A stretch of 44,090 nt of DNA from JBDTNQ01 sp039933635 (GCA_039933635.1 JBDTNQ010000022.1:1-44090), one strand, 5' to 3'; shown: positions 23,745 to 32,721, counted from the first letter of the stretch. Numbers and translations are program-made. The notes: a model not told the origin generated them from the letters alone.

Positions 23745-24813
23745 TAGTCCAGCCATTGCCATCGCCGGCCGTCGTGTGGCCGAAGACATTCCGCCGTTCA
23801 TCATTGCCGAGATCGGCCTCAATCACGGCGGATCGATCGACCGCGCGCTGGCGCTCGTCGACGCGGCCGCCGCGGCAGGCGCGCACGCCATCAAGCTGCA
23901 GACCATTGTGGCGGAGGACCTCGTCTCCCCAAGCTGTCCTGCGCCGGCGCATGTGAGCGCCAGCTCGCTCGTGGAGTTCTTCCGGCAGTTCGAGCTCGAC
24001 GAGACCGCGCACCACGCCGTCGCCGAGCGCGCTTCGCTGCGCGGCCTGAAGGTCATCTCGACGCCCTTCTCGGAAGCATCGGTCGACCTGCTCGAGCGCG
24101 TCGGGGTCGACGCCTACAAGATCGCGAGCGGCGATCTCACCTGGGATCAGTTGATCGTCCGCTGCGCGTCGACGGGGAAGCCGCTCATCATCTCGACCGG
24201 CATGTCGACGCTGGCCGAGGCGCACCACGCGCTGGCTGTGGCGCGCCTCGCGGGCGCCGAGCACGTGGCGCTCCTGCATTGCGTGTCGGCGTACCCCGTG
24301 CCGCGTGGCAGCGAGAACCTGCTGGCGATTCGCACGCTCGCGGCAGAGTGCCGCGTGCCCGTCGGCCTGAGCGATCACAGTGAGGACGCGTTTGCCCTGC
24401 CGATTGCCGTGGGGCTCGGAGCATCGCTCTACGAGCGCCACGTGGTGCTGCCCGACGACGCAGACGCAATCGATCGCGCGGTGTCGAGTACGCCCGTGGA
24501 ACTGGCGGCCGCCATCCGAGCTGGCCGGCGCGCCTGGTCGGCGCTGGGCTCCGGCCGCAAGGCGTGCCTGGCCGCGGAGGCGATGAACATGACGGCCAGC
24601 CGGCGATCGCTCTGCGCGGTCCGGCCCTTGCTGGTTGGTCACGTGCTGACGGCGGCCGACCTGGTGGCGTTGCGTCCGGCCACCGGCCTCGCTCCTGCGA
24701 GCCTGGCCCTGGCACTTGGCCGCGCGTTGGTCCGCCCGCTTGTCGCGGGCGAGCCCCTGACCGAGTCGCATATGGAGCGCCTGCCGCTCTCGGAGACCGA
24801 TCGTGTCGCTTAA
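23734..24813 (+). CDS. pseI: NeuB/PseI-like nonulosonate synthase
   Basis: This enzyme condenses a 6-carbon amino sugar with phosphoenolpyruvate to form the 9-carbon nonulosonic acid. The NeuB barrel shows FIIAEIGLNHGGSIDRALAL, AHAIKLQT, the VISTPFSEASVDLLE segment, YKIASGDLTWDQLI, ISTGMSTLAE, LLHCVSAYPVP and GLSDHSEDAFALPIAVGLGA. The C-terminal SAF (antifreeze-like) domain covers about residues 285-345. The substrate-binding EKH is replaced by ERH in the YERHVVLPDD segment, a common variation. Length is 359 residues. GAGGAG at 23715-23720 precedes ATG 23734, which overlaps the HAD gene. Confidence 0.9.
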   Translation: MPLDSPAIAIAGRRVAEDIPPFIIAEIGLNHGGSIDRALALVDAAAAAGAHAIKLQTIVAEDLVSPSCPAPAHVSASSLVEFFRQFELDETAHHAVAERASLRGLKVISTPFSEASVDLLERVGVDAYKIASGDLTWDQLIVRCASTGKPLIISTGMSTLAEAHHALAVARLAGAEHVALLHCVSAYPVPRGSENLLAIRTLAAECRVPVGLSDHSEDAFALPIAVGLGASLYERHVVLPDDADAIDRAVSSTPVELAAAIRAGRRAWSALGSGRKACLAAEAMNMTASRRSLCAVRPLLVGHVLTAADLVALRPATGLAPASLALALGRALVRPLVAGEPLTESHMERLPLSETDRVA

Positions 24814-25807
24814 CGTCCTCATCACGGCCGGGTCGCGGCGCGTCCCGCTCGTCCAGGCCTTTCAACGGGCGTTGCGCCTGTCGGGCGGCGGCGACGTGAT
24901 CGTCACCGACATCAATCCGCTCTCGCCCACCGTCTACGTCGCCGATCGCTCGTACCAGGTGCCGCTCTCGACCGACCCGACCTACCTCGAGGCGATCGAC
25001 CGCGTGTGCCGATCTGAGCGCGTCGGCCTGCTCGTGCCCACGATTGACGACGAACTCACGCTCTTCGCCGGGCGATCGGCTGCGCTCGCGGCGGCCGGCG
25101 TGCGCGTCGCGGTGTCGCCCCCCGAAACGACCGATGCCTGCCACGACAAGCTGGAAACCTCGCGTGTGCTGAAGGCGCACGGATTGCCGGCCGTCGATAC
25201 GTATCTTCCCGAGACGCTGCCGCCGTCCGTCACGTATCCGCTGTTCATCAAGCCTCGATACGGACGAGGCGGCGTCGGGGCGTTTCCCGTAACGGACGAA
25301 CGCCAGTTGACGTTCTTCAGCGAATACGTCCCGGATCCCGTTCTGCAGCCGTACCTCAACGGACCAGAGTTCACGATTGACGTGCTGTGTGACTTCGACG
25401 GCGAGCCGCTCAGCGTGGTCCCGCGCGAACGCGTCGTCATCCGCGCCGGCGTCGTCGATCGCGGTCGCACGGTCCGGGATGCAGCGCTGATTGACCTCGG
25501 CGTGGCGTGCGCGCGCGCCATGCGCTGCATTGGCGCCATCAACATCCAGTGCCGTGTGGTGGATGGTCAGCCGATCATCTTCGAGATCAACCCGCGATTC
25601 TCTGGCGGCATTCCGCTCACGATTGCCGCGGGCGCCGATTTCCCGCGCATGCTCGTGCAGCTCGCGCGCGGCCGCAAGGTGGATCCCACCATCGGTCGAT
25701 TCCAGGACAACTTGTGGATGACCAGCTACGAAACGTCGGTGTTCGTCGCCGAGACGTCCATTGGCTTCTCATCCGTCGCGACGCGCGACATTTCGGAGGT
25801 GGCGTGA
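24803..25807 (+). CDS. ATP-grasp ligase in the nonulosonate operon
   Basis: A 334-residue ATP-grasp protein of the carbamoyl-phosphate-synthase-like group. It has an N-terminal Rossmann-like lobe (LNVLITAGSRRVPLVQAF, then DINPLSPTVYVAD), the nucleotide lobe (PLFIKPRYGRGGVGAF) and the metal-binding IIFEINPRFSGGIPLTIAAG at about residue 257. Such enzymes form amide or ester bonds from a carboxylate through an acyl phosphate. The substrate here is unknown; an amino acid or other acid joined to the nonulosonate amino group is one possibility. GTG 24803 is preceded by GGAG at 24792-24795 and overlaps the synthase gene; the end overlaps the next ATG. Confidence 0.85.
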   Translation: MSLNVLITAGSRRVPLVQAFQRALRLSGGGDVIVTDINPLSPTVYVADRSYQVPLSTDPTYLEAIDRVCRSERVGLLVPTIDDELTLFAGRSAALAAAGVRVAVSPPETTDACHDKLETSRVLKAHGLPAVDTYLPETLPPSVTYPLFIKPRYGRGGVGAFPVTDERQLTFFSEYVPDPVLQPYLNGPEFTIDVLCDFDGEPLSVVPRERVVIRAGVVDRGRTVRDAALIDLGVACARAMRCIGAINIQCRVVDGQPIIFEINPRFSGGIPLTIAAGADFPRMLVQLARGRKVDPTIGRFQDNLWMTSYETSVFVAETSIGFSSVATRDISEVA

Positions 25808-26520
25808 TGGAGTGTACGGGCATCATCCTGCAGGCCCGGTTGGGCTCGACACGGTTGCCAGGCAAAGTGCTGGCGCCCATCAACGGCCGCACGATTCTCG
25901 ATCACTGCGTGTCCCGTCTCAAGATGAGCGGGCTTCCGGTCGTTGTTGCGACGACGGATCGGGCGGAAGACGATGCCGTGGAGCGCACCGCGCTCAAGCT
26001 TGGGGTCGACGTCTTTCGAGGAGCCGAGCACGACGTGCTCGGCCGCTTCATCGGTGCCGCCACGACCTACGGCTTCACCGAGATCATTCGCGCGACAGCC
26101 GACAACCCACTGGTCGATCCCGGCGCGCCGCGGCGGACGATGGCCTTCCGGCAACGGGTGGGGGCCGACCATGTCCTCGAGTGTGGCCTGCCGGTCGGAA
26201 CAGCCGTCGAAGCCGTGTCGCTCGACGCACTCGATCGCGCCGACGCACTGATTTCCGATCCCTACGACCGCGAGCACGTGACGTCGTTCGTGCGCCGCGA
26301 CGGCCGATTCCGCGCGCTGCGTGCGGTCGCGCCTGGCGATCTGCGCCGGCCTGGTCTGCGTTTGACCGTCGACACGCCGGAGGATCTCGAGTTCATTCGC
26401 GAGGTGTACGGCAGTTTGGACTGCGGGCGTGACATTCCTGAGTTGACGGCCGTCATCAAGGCCGCCGACGCGTTACTCGTCCGTTCCGTCGTGCAGAAGC
26501 GCATCAAGCAGGGGGCGTAA
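25807..26520 (+). CDS. spsF: SpsF/PseF-like CMP-nonulosonate cytidylyltransferase
   Basis: A 237-residue nucleotidyltransferase of the acylneuraminate cytidylyltransferase family. The CTP-binding loop is IILQARLGSTRLPGKVLAPI near the N-terminus, followed by VVVATTDRAEDDAV and the RATADNPLVDPG motif with metal-binding Asp. It would activate the nonulosonate as its CMP derivative for Maf-type transferases. It resembles SpsF, which is longer in spore-coat operons, more than the classical NeuA. ATG 25807, behind GGAGG at 25795-25799, shares a base with the ATP-grasp stop; its TAA shares a base with the next ATG. Confidence 0.85.
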   Translation: MECTGIILQARLGSTRLPGKVLAPINGRTILDHCVSRLKMSGLPVVVATTDRAEDDAVERTALKLGVDVFRGAEHDVLGRFIGAATTYGFTEIIRATADNPLVDPGAPRRTMAFRQRVGADHVLECGLPVGTAVEAVSLDALDRADALISDPYDREHVTSFVRRDGRFRALRAVAPGDLRRPGLRLTVDTPEDLEFIREVYGSLDCGRDIPELTAVIKAADALLVRSVVQKRIKQGA

Positions 26521-27305
26521 TGCGACATTCCGGTGGATTCCTCAGTTTCGTGGGTCTGGCGTTCGGTGCGCTCGTTGTCGGATGGGCCCATGTATCGATG
26601 GGCGGCGACCTGCGGGTGTTTCTGCAGCCGGAAGCCCTGGCCGTGGTCTTCGGCGGCACGGCGGCGGCGTTGCTCGTCAGCTTTCCCGCGAGCGCGCTGA
26701 CGGGCGCGCTCAGCGGTGTGCTCGATCTGACATCCCGCCACGCGGTGCCCCTCGAGGCCCTTGTGCCCGCCTTCATCGGGTACGCCCGCAAGGCCCGACG
26801 TCACGGCCTGATTGCCGTCGAACGTGACATCGAGCATGCCGGCGACGGCTTCCTGGCTCGGGCTCTGTCGTTGTCGGTCACGGGACTGCCCGTGCAGGTG
26901 GTGCGCGAGGCACTCGAGATCGACGCTCGAGTGCTGGCTGAACGGGAAGAAGAACGCGCCCAGGTGCTCGAAGCCGCGGCCGGCTACGCGCCGACGCTGG
27001 GCATTGTCGGCGCTGTGCTCGGGTTGATGCGGGTGATGCAGCATTTCGCGAATTCGTCGGGTCTCGGCGCAGGCATTGCGGCGGCGTTCGTCGCCACGGT
27101 GTTTGGTGTCGGCGCGGCCAACCTCGTGTTCCTGCCGCTCGCGACGCGGCTCCGGGGGCGGGCGCGGCAGGAGGCGCTGCGCCGGGAACTGGTCATCGAT
27201 GGCGTGCTGGCGCTGCGTGACGGTGCGTCGCCTGGCGTGCTCGAGGAGCGTCTGGCCGGATATCTCAACCTCAGCCGGCCGGCCCAGATGGCCGAAGTCG
27301 CATGA
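26520..27305 (+). CDS. motA: MotA-type stator protein (MotC-like)
   Basis: A 261-residue flagellar stator subunit that forms the ion channel with its MotB-like partner. Four membrane segments are visible: about residues 8-27, 38-60, 158-180 and 190-214. The conserved cytoplasmic loop reads RKARRHGLIAVERDIEHAGD, and the channel segments are YAPTLGIVGAVLGLM and ATVFGVGAANLVFLPLATR with the two important prolines. It resembles the MotC rather than the proteobacterial MotA branch and is distinct from the stator gene at 38055. It is coupled on both sides within the nonulosonate operon, which is an unusual location. Confidence 0.9.
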   Translation: MRHSGGFLSFVGLAFGALVVGWAHVSMGGDLRVFLQPEALAVVFGGTAAALLVSFPASALTGALSGVLDLTSRHAVPLEALVPAFIGYARKARRHGLIAVERDIEHAGDGFLARALSLSVTGLPVQVVREALEIDARVLAEREEERAQVLEAAAGYAPTLGIVGAVLGLMRVMQHFANSSGLGAGIAAAFVATVFGVGAANLVFLPLATRLRGRARQEALRRELVIDGVLALRDGASPGVLEERLAGYLNLSRPAQMAEVA

Positions 27306-27994
27306 CGAGGCGACGGGTGACTGTGGCGCCGGGTCCGCACGCCCTGCGGGCCTCAGGCGATCGATGGCTCTTCGGATACGCGGACGTCGTGACGCTGCTC
27401 TTCGCGTGCTTCGCGAGCCTGTACGCCGCAGGGATCGCGCCGCCCGTGGCTGATGCGTCCATGGCCGTAGCGGCCCCGGCGCCGCCCAGCCCAGTGGCGC
27501 CTGTGGCAGCCGCCCCCCCGGCGCCATCCGCGCTCGAGAAGGCCCTCGAGTCCGTGCTGGGGCGCGAAGGCACGCTGCCGGGTGTTGAGGTTGCTTCGAG
27601 CATGCGTGGGCTCGTGATCTCGTTGCCCGAGGCCGGATCGTTTCCCGCCGGCCGCACCGAACTCTCGGCACAGGCCCGCAGCGTGATGCTGGATCTCGCT
27701 CAGGAACTGCGCGGCCTGCCCAACCTCATTCGGGTCGAGGGCCACACCGACGACGTGCCGATTCACACGCCACAGTTCGCATCGAACTGGGAACTGTCGA
27801 CGGCACGAGCGACGATCGTCGTGCAGTACCTGATCGAAGCGGGCGGTCTCGATCCCGCTCGTCTTGGCGCGGCGGGGTACGCGGAGTACCGGCCCCGGCT
27901 TTCGAACGATTCAGCTGACGCGCGGGCACGAAACCGCCGCGTCGACATTGTCGTGCTCGATCCAGCCGCGGCCAGCACCGAGGAACCGCGGTGA
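27302..27994 (+). CDS. motB: MotB-type stator protein (MotD-like)
   Basis: A 230-residue stator partner with one N-terminal membrane helix that contains the ion-binding aspartate (Asp28 in FGYADVVTLLFACFASLYA). A Pro/Ala-rich linker (about residues 48-77) leads to the OmpA-like peptidoglycan-binding domain, with VEGHTDDVPIHTPQFASNWE and RARNRRVDIVVLD. The start overlaps the MotA-like gene as ATGA and the stop overlaps the dehydratase GTG. It is shorter than the MotB at 39017 and lacks its His/Lys-rich leader, so the two stators are of different lineage. Confidence 0.9.
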   Translation: MTRRRVTVAPGPHALRASGDRWLFGYADVVTLLFACFASLYAAGIAPPVADASMAVAAPAPPSPVAPVAAAPPAPSALEKALESVLGREGTLPGVEVASSMRGLVISLPEAGSFPAGRTELSAQARSVMLDLAQELRGLPNLIRVEGHTDDVPIHTPQFASNWELSTARATIVVQYLIEAGGLDPARLGAAGYAEYRPRLSNDSADARARNRRVDIVVLDPAAASTEEPR

Positions 27995-29151
27995 TCAACC
28001 CGTCGTGGAGTCCGGCAGAACTGCAGCAGCTCATGGGACGGCCGGTCCGGGCCACCATCACTCGTGAGCAGCGGCTCTCGTTTGCGGGCCGGCGGATCTT
28101 GATCACGGGCGCCGGCGGCTCCATCGGATCCGAGCTCGCGCGGGAACTGGCCGCTTGCGGCCCCGCGACGATCGGGCTCGTCGACCACTCCGAACTCGCA
28201 CTCTTCAACATCGAACGTGAGTTGCGGCGCCGATGGCCGGCAGTGGGAGTTGAGCCCATGCTGCTCGACGTGACGCGTGGCGCGGCGATCGCCGGCGCCT
28301 GCCGTGATCTCGTCCCGCACGTCGTCTATCACGCAGCGGCCTACAAGCACGTCACGATGGCCGAGCGCGCGCCGGCGGCCTCGCTGAGCGCCAACGTGCT
28401 CGGTACGTTCGAAACCGCGCGGGCCGCCTCCGCCGCCCGCGCCAGATTTGTGCTGATTTCGTCCGATAAGGCCGCCGATCCGAAGAGCGTGATGGGTGCG
28501 ACGAAACGGCTGGCCGAGATCGTGGCGCTGAGCATGGCGTCTGCCTCCTTCCGGCCCGTCGTCGTCCGCTTCGGCAACGTCCTCGGAAGCAGTGGCAGCG
28601 TCCTGCCGATCATGCGGGAGTGCGTGCGTTCGGGCGTGCCCATTCCGCTGACCGATCCGGAGGCGACGCGGTTCTTCATGACCGCTGGCGAAGCCGTGGC
28701 GCTCGTGCTCCGTGCGGATCTGCTCGGCGCGGGCGCCGAGATCTTCTGGCTCGAAATGGGACGGCCCATTCGCGTGGCGGATTTGGCTACGCGATTGATG
28801 GCCCTCGAACGGGCGGCGGGCTTCGCACCGGTGCCCATCGAGATCGTCGGACTGCGGCCGGGCGAGAAACGCACCGAAACGTTGTCCGATCCACGGCTCG
28901 TGTTCGATCGCACGATCGATCGGCAGATTCGCGTGGCTCGGCAAGCCTCGCCGTCCGGGCCGCATGTCGGCCGACTCGTGGCCCGACTGCGACGTATCGT
29001 CGAGAAGGCCGACGATCTGGCGGCGCTGGCGATGCTGGCCGACGTGCTCGAAGGTTTCTCGCCCAGCACACAGGCCGTCGCACGGGCTCGGCGGCGCACC
29101 GGCGGGGCGGCGTCCCCCGACCCGCTGAAGCGCAAGGGCCGGGCGGCGTGA
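27991..29151 (+). CDS. WbpM/CapD-like nucleotide-sugar 4,6-dehydratase, soluble form
   Basis: This 386-residue short-chain dehydrogenase would make the UDP-4-keto-6-deoxy sugar that feeds the aminotransferase. It has the NAD-binding ILITGAGGSIGSELARELA at about residues 30-50, YHAAAYKHVTMAE, and the SSDKAADPKSVMGATKRLAE active-site region with the SDK/SMK-type change of the WbpM branch, plus VRFGNVLGSSGSVLP. The membrane domain of WbpM/CapD is absent. Whether it also epimerises C5, as PseB does, cannot be told from the sequence; this decides between a pseudaminic and a legionaminic-type product. It overlaps motB and the next glycosyltransferase. Confidence 0.85.
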   Translation: MINPSWSPAELQQLMGRPVRATITREQRLSFAGRRILITGAGGSIGSELARELAACGPATIGLVDHSELALFNIERELRRRWPAVGVEPMLLDVTRGAAIAGACRDLVPHVVYHAAAYKHVTMAERAPAASLSANVLGTFETARAASAARARFVLISSDKAADPKSVMGATKRLAEIVALSMASASFRPVVVRFGNVLGSSGSVLPIMRECVRSGVPIPLTDPEATRFFMTAGEAVALVLRADLLGAGAEIFWLEMGRPIRVADLATRLMALERAAGFAPVPIEIVGLRPGEKRTETLSDPRLVFDRTIDRQIRVARQASPSGPHVGRLVARLRRIVEKADDLAALAMLADVLEGFSPSTQAVARARRRTGGAASPDPLKRKGRAA

Positions 29152-30317
29152 GGATCCTGCACCTCGCCACGTTCCTGCAGGGCGGCGCCGGTCGCGCGAT
29201 CGTCGATCTTGTGCTCGAGCAGCACGCCGCGGGTCATGACGTGACGGTCGTGGTGTCGGGCAGCGGCGCGCCGGGCTATGGCAACTACCAGGCGTACCTG
29301 GACGAACTGATCGGGCGCCATATTCCCGTGCGGCTCGTGGACTCCATGTTCGAGCGCACCCACGCGCCGAACCTGGCCGTGGTGAACGCGCTCGATCAAA
29401 TGTACCCCGCCGGTGAGGAGCCGCAGGTCATCCACGCCCACGCGGCCATCCCGAGCTTCGTGGCCCTGCTGTTTGCCGGTTCGCGCCATGGCGCCAGCGC
29501 GATTCTGCAGACGATGCACGGGTGGGGGTTGGTCAAGACGAGCGACCAGGTCGCGACAGACGTGTCGGTGTTGAACCTGGTGGATCGAGTGGTCGTGCCG
29601 TCCGGGCACTCAGCCGGCATTCTCGCGGCGCTGGGCGTCTCGCCGACACGGATCACCATGCTGCCGTACGGCGTCCGACCGGAGACGCGTGGTGTGGATG
29701 ACGAGGATCTCGACACGTTGGCCGCGATGATCCGGGCCCGTCATCGGGGTGCGCTCGTGGTGGCCTGCGTCGGGACGTTCAATCATCGTAAGAACCAGAC
29801 GCTGCTCGTCGACGCGATCGGGCGTCTGGCCGATATGCCCGTGCTCGGTGTCTTCGTGGGCGACGGCGACCAGGATGACCTTCGGGCCGCAATCGCCGCC
29901 CATGAGTGTGGCGAACGCGTGCGGGTACATGGCTACAGCCGGGGAGCACGGCAACTCGCTGCGGCCGCCGACCTGCTCGTGTTGCCCTCGCGGAGTGAAG
30001 GGCAGCCGATCGCCGTTCTCGAAGCGTTCTGCGATGGCACGCTCGTGGCCGTCAGCGACATTCCTGAACTCGTGGAGCTCGTCGACGGCGGCCTGCTCGG
30101 ATTCATGTTTCGATCCGACGACCCGGAAGACCTTGCAGGGACGCTGCGGAACTTTGCCCGTCTGCCGGCATCCACGCGCCGGTTGATTCGCCAGCGCGCC
30201 CGCACGCGCTACGGGACGCGTTTCACGGTGGCGGCGATGGCGAGCGGATATCTCGAGTTGTACCAGACGCTCGTCACGGCCGTGGACGGCCGGCGTCGAG
30301 AATCGCCCGCCGCGTAG
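29148..30317 (+). CDS. GT4-family glycosyltransferase
   Basis: A 389-residue glycosyltransferase of the GT-B fold, family 4. The N-terminal lobe opens VRILHLATFLQGGAGRAIVD and contains IHAHAAIPSFVALL; the C-terminal lobe has VVACVGTFNHRKNQTLLVDA and the donor-binding E-x7-E segment LPSRSEGQPIAVLEAFCDG. GTG 29148 overlaps the dehydratase stop as GTGA. It probably extends or decorates the flagellin glycan or another surface glycan; donor and acceptor are unknown. Twelve bases separate it from the next gene. Confidence 0.88.
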   Translation: MRILHLATFLQGGAGRAIVDLVLEQHAAGHDVTVVVSGSGAPGYGNYQAYLDELIGRHIPVRLVDSMFERTHAPNLAVVNALDQMYPAGEEPQVIHAHAAIPSFVALLFAGSRHGASAILQTMHGWGLVKTSDQVATDVSVLNLVDRVVVPSGHSAGILAALGVSPTRITMLPYGVRPETRGVDDEDLDTLAAMIRARHRGALVVACVGTFNHRKNQTLLVDAIGRLADMPVLGVFVGDGDQDDLRAAIAAHECGERVRVHGYSRGARQLAAAADLLVLPSRSEGQPIAVLEAFCDGTLVAVSDIPELVELVDGGLLGFMFRSDDPEDLAGTLRNFARLPASTRRLIRQRARTRYGTRFTVAAMASGYLELYQTLVTAVDGRRRESPAA

Positions 30318-30329
30318 AGGACGAGAGTC

Positions 30330-32696
30330 ATGCAGAGGCCGCGCGCCCGTACGACCCGCCGCACCAGCACCCGCTCAGCCAGCGCCCCTATGCGCGTGTG
30401 CATCGTCACGGCCGATATCACCGGGCCGATCCGCAATGGCGGTATTGGATCGGCGTACTACTCCCTGGCGCGGCTGCTGGCTGACGCCGGCCACGATGTC
30501 ACGGTGCTCTATACGCTGGGGACGCACAGCGAGCAACAACGGATCGGCTATTGGGTGCGCAAATATCAGACATGGAACATCACGTTCGTTCCCTTGCCTG
30601 CGCCATCCGGTCCGGAACTGAAAGGCGGCATTCACGTCCGGACGGCCTGGAACGTCTATCGCTGGCTGTCAGAGCGCGCCTTCGACGTGGTGCACTTCCA
30701 CGAGTGGCGCGGCGTTGGCTTCTATGCGCTCCACGGGCGCCGGCAAGGTCTGTGTCTGCAGAACACGATCGCGGTCGTCGGATCGCACAGCCCATCGCTC
30801 TGGCACAAGGAGGGGATGAACGAGTTGCCCAACGGCGTGGACGACGTCGAGCTGGATTTCCTCGAGCGAGAAAGTGTGGCCATGGCTGACGTGCTGTGGT
30901 CACCGAGCCACCACATGGTGCGGTGGATGGACACGCACGGCTGGCAGTTGCCCACACGACAGTTCGTGCACCAGTACGTCATGCGCGAGCGGGCCGCGAA
31001 GGCACCGCGCGCGCAACACGCGATTCGCGAGTTCTGCTTCTTCGGCCGTCTGGAAACGCGCAAGGGGCTGGACCTGTTCTGCGCCGCGGTCAATCGCCTC
31101 GTCGGCCGCGGGCGGGTTCCTGAGCGCGTCACGTTCCTCGGCAAGATTGCGACCGTCGATGGCGTCGACAGCGCGGAGTACATCTCGCGGCATGCGGCCG
31201 GTTGGCCGATGCCCTGGCAGATAGTCTCCACACTCGATCGCAACGGCGCGATGGAGTACCTGCGTGGCGAAGGCCGTCTGGCCGTGTTGCCATCGCGACT
31301 CGACAATTTGCCGTACACGGTCCTCGAGTGCCTCGGTGCGCGCGTCCCGTTCGTCGCCAGCACGATTGGCGGCATTCCCGAGATGGTTCACCCCGGCGAC
31401 CGCGAGGGCGTGCTGTTCGCGTTGCGTCCGGACGCGCTGGCCCAGGTGCTGGCTGGCGCGCTCGAACACGGATTGAAACCGGCGCGCTTCGCCATGGCGC
31501 CGGAGCGGACCGACCGAGGTTGGCTCTCGTTCCACGAGTCGCTCACGCGGCAGGCGCGTGCCCAGCGACCGCGCGTGACCCGAAAGCAGCCGCTCGTCAG
31601 CGTGTGCATCACCCACCGCGAGCGCCCCGCGCTCCTCGAACAGGCGCTGGATTCGATTCGTCGTCAAACCTACTCCCGTTTCGAGGTCATCGTTGTCGAC
31701 GACGGCAGTGAGCGGCCCGAGACGCTGAGGGCGCTGGACGCCCTCGAACCGGAGTTCAAGACGCGGCGGTGGTCCATCATTCGCCAACCCAATCGTTATC
31801 CCGGCGCGGCCCGCAACGCGGCCGCCCGGCGCGCTCGGGGCGAGTACCTCTTGTTCATGGACGATGACAACTGCGCCAAGCCGCAGGAGCTCGAGACGTT
31901 CGTGCGCGCGGCGCAGGTGGGCGGCGCGGACATCGTCACGTGTTTCCTGGACGTCTTCCGCGGGTCGGGCCCGCCCAAGGGCCGACCACTGCACCGGTGG
32001 TCCTTCATCGGGGCTTCGCTGGGCGTCGGCCTGATGCGCAATTGCTTCGGCGACACGAACTGCCTGATTCGCGCCGACGTGTATCGCGCCCTTGGAGGCA
32101 TGACCGAAGACTACGGGGTCGGTTGCGAAGACTGGGAATTTTTCGCGAAGGCGGCGGTCAAGGGCTATTCCATTTCGGTCGTGCCGGACGCCCTGGTCTG
32201 GTACCGCGCCAGTGCCACCGGTGTGCAGAACACCACGCCCTCGCATGCCAATCGTCTCCGTGCGCTGCGGCCGTACATGGACGCCGCGCCCGGCAGCCTC
32301 CGAAGCGCGTTGCCCCTCTGCCAGGAGCAAGCCGTGTTTCACTCACAGCCCGATCCGGCCCCGCATGATACGAGCCACGTGCGCGATGTCGTGATCTTCG
32401 GCGCGGGTGAAGGTGGCCGCCGTGCGGCAGCGCTGGCGAAGCGGTGTGGTTGGGACGTTCGCTATCTGGTGGACAACAACGCAGGCTTCTGGGGCAGGGC
32501 CGCCCATGGCTATCCGGTCCGTCAGCCGGCGGCGCTTGGCCGCAAGGACTTCGATCTCGTCCTGGTCGCCTCGGTGGCCGGCCGCGTCGCCTTGAGCCAC
32601 CAGCTCGAGAAGATGGGGCTGAGCTACGGCACGAACTACGCGTACTTCCTCGATCCGTTTGCGACCGACGGCATGCGGACGCAGCTGGTGCTGTAG
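30330..32696 (+). CDS. Three-module protein: GT4 + GT2 glycosyltransferases + Rossmann-like domain
   Basis: This 788-residue protein contains three modules. Residues about 21-410 are a GT4 transferase (RVCIVTADITGPIRNGGIGS at the start, EFCFFGRLETRKGLDLF and LPSRLDNLPYTVLECLGARV for the donor site). Residues about 420-660 are a GT2 transferase (LVSVCITHRERPALLEQALD, VIVVDDGSE and metal-binding MDDDN near residue 510). Residues about 684-788 are a small Rossmann-like domain (VVIFGAGEGGRRAAALAKRC, YLVDNN) resembling the nucleotide-binding parts of PglD-type or C-methyltransferase proteins. ATG 30330 has GAGGA at 30317-30321; the later ATG 30390 lacks one. Probably a glycan-assembly enzyme adding two sugars. 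Confidence 0.85.
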   Translation: MQRPRARTTRRTSTRSASAPMRVCIVTADITGPIRNGGIGSAYYSLARLLADAGHDVTVLYTLGTHSEQQRIGYWVRKYQTWNITFVPLPAPSGPELKGGIHVRTAWNVYRWLSERAFDVVHFHEWRGVGFYALHGRRQGLCLQNTIAVVGSHSPSLWHKEGMNELPNGVDDVELDFLERESVAMADVLWSPSHHMVRWMDTHGWQLPTRQFVHQYVMRERAAKAPRAQHAIREFCFFGRLETRKGLDLFCAAVNRLVGRGRVPERVTFLGKIATVDGVDSAEYISRHAAGWPMPWQIVSTLDRNGAMEYLRGEGRLAVLPSRLDNLPYTVLECLGARVPFVASTIGGIPEMVHPGDREGVLFALRPDALAQVLAGALEHGLKPARFAMAPERTDRGWLSFHESLTRQARAQRPRVTRKQPLVSVCITHRERPALLEQALDSIRRQTYSRFEVIVVDDGSERPETLRALDALEPEFKTRRWSIIRQPNRYPGAARNAAARRARGEYLLFMDDDNCAKPQELETFVRAAQVGGADIVTCFLDVFRGSGPPKGRPLHRWSFIGASLGVGLMRNCFGDTNCLIRADVYRALGGMTEDYGVGCEDWEFFAKAAVKGYSISVVPDALVWYRASATGVQNTTPSHANRLRALRPYMDAAPGSLRSALPLCQEQAVFHSQPDPAPHDTSHVRDVVIFGAGEGGRRAAALAKRCGWDVRYLVDNNAGFWGRAAHGYPVRQPAALGRKDFDLVLVASVAGRVALSHQLEKMGLSYGTNYAYFLDPFATDGMRTQLVL

Positions 32697-32721
32697 CGAA
32701 CGTCCAATCCTGCGTTCGCTA
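32694..32721. terminator. Bidirectional terminator built from two stop codons
   Basis: A perfect 9-base-pair inverted repeat (TAGCGAACG at 32694-32702 with CGTTCGCTA at 32713-32721, 10-base loop) joins the convergent genes. The outer ends of the stem are the TAG stops of the glycosyltransferase (+) and of the methyltransferase (-). No U-tract follows. Confidence 0.7.
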
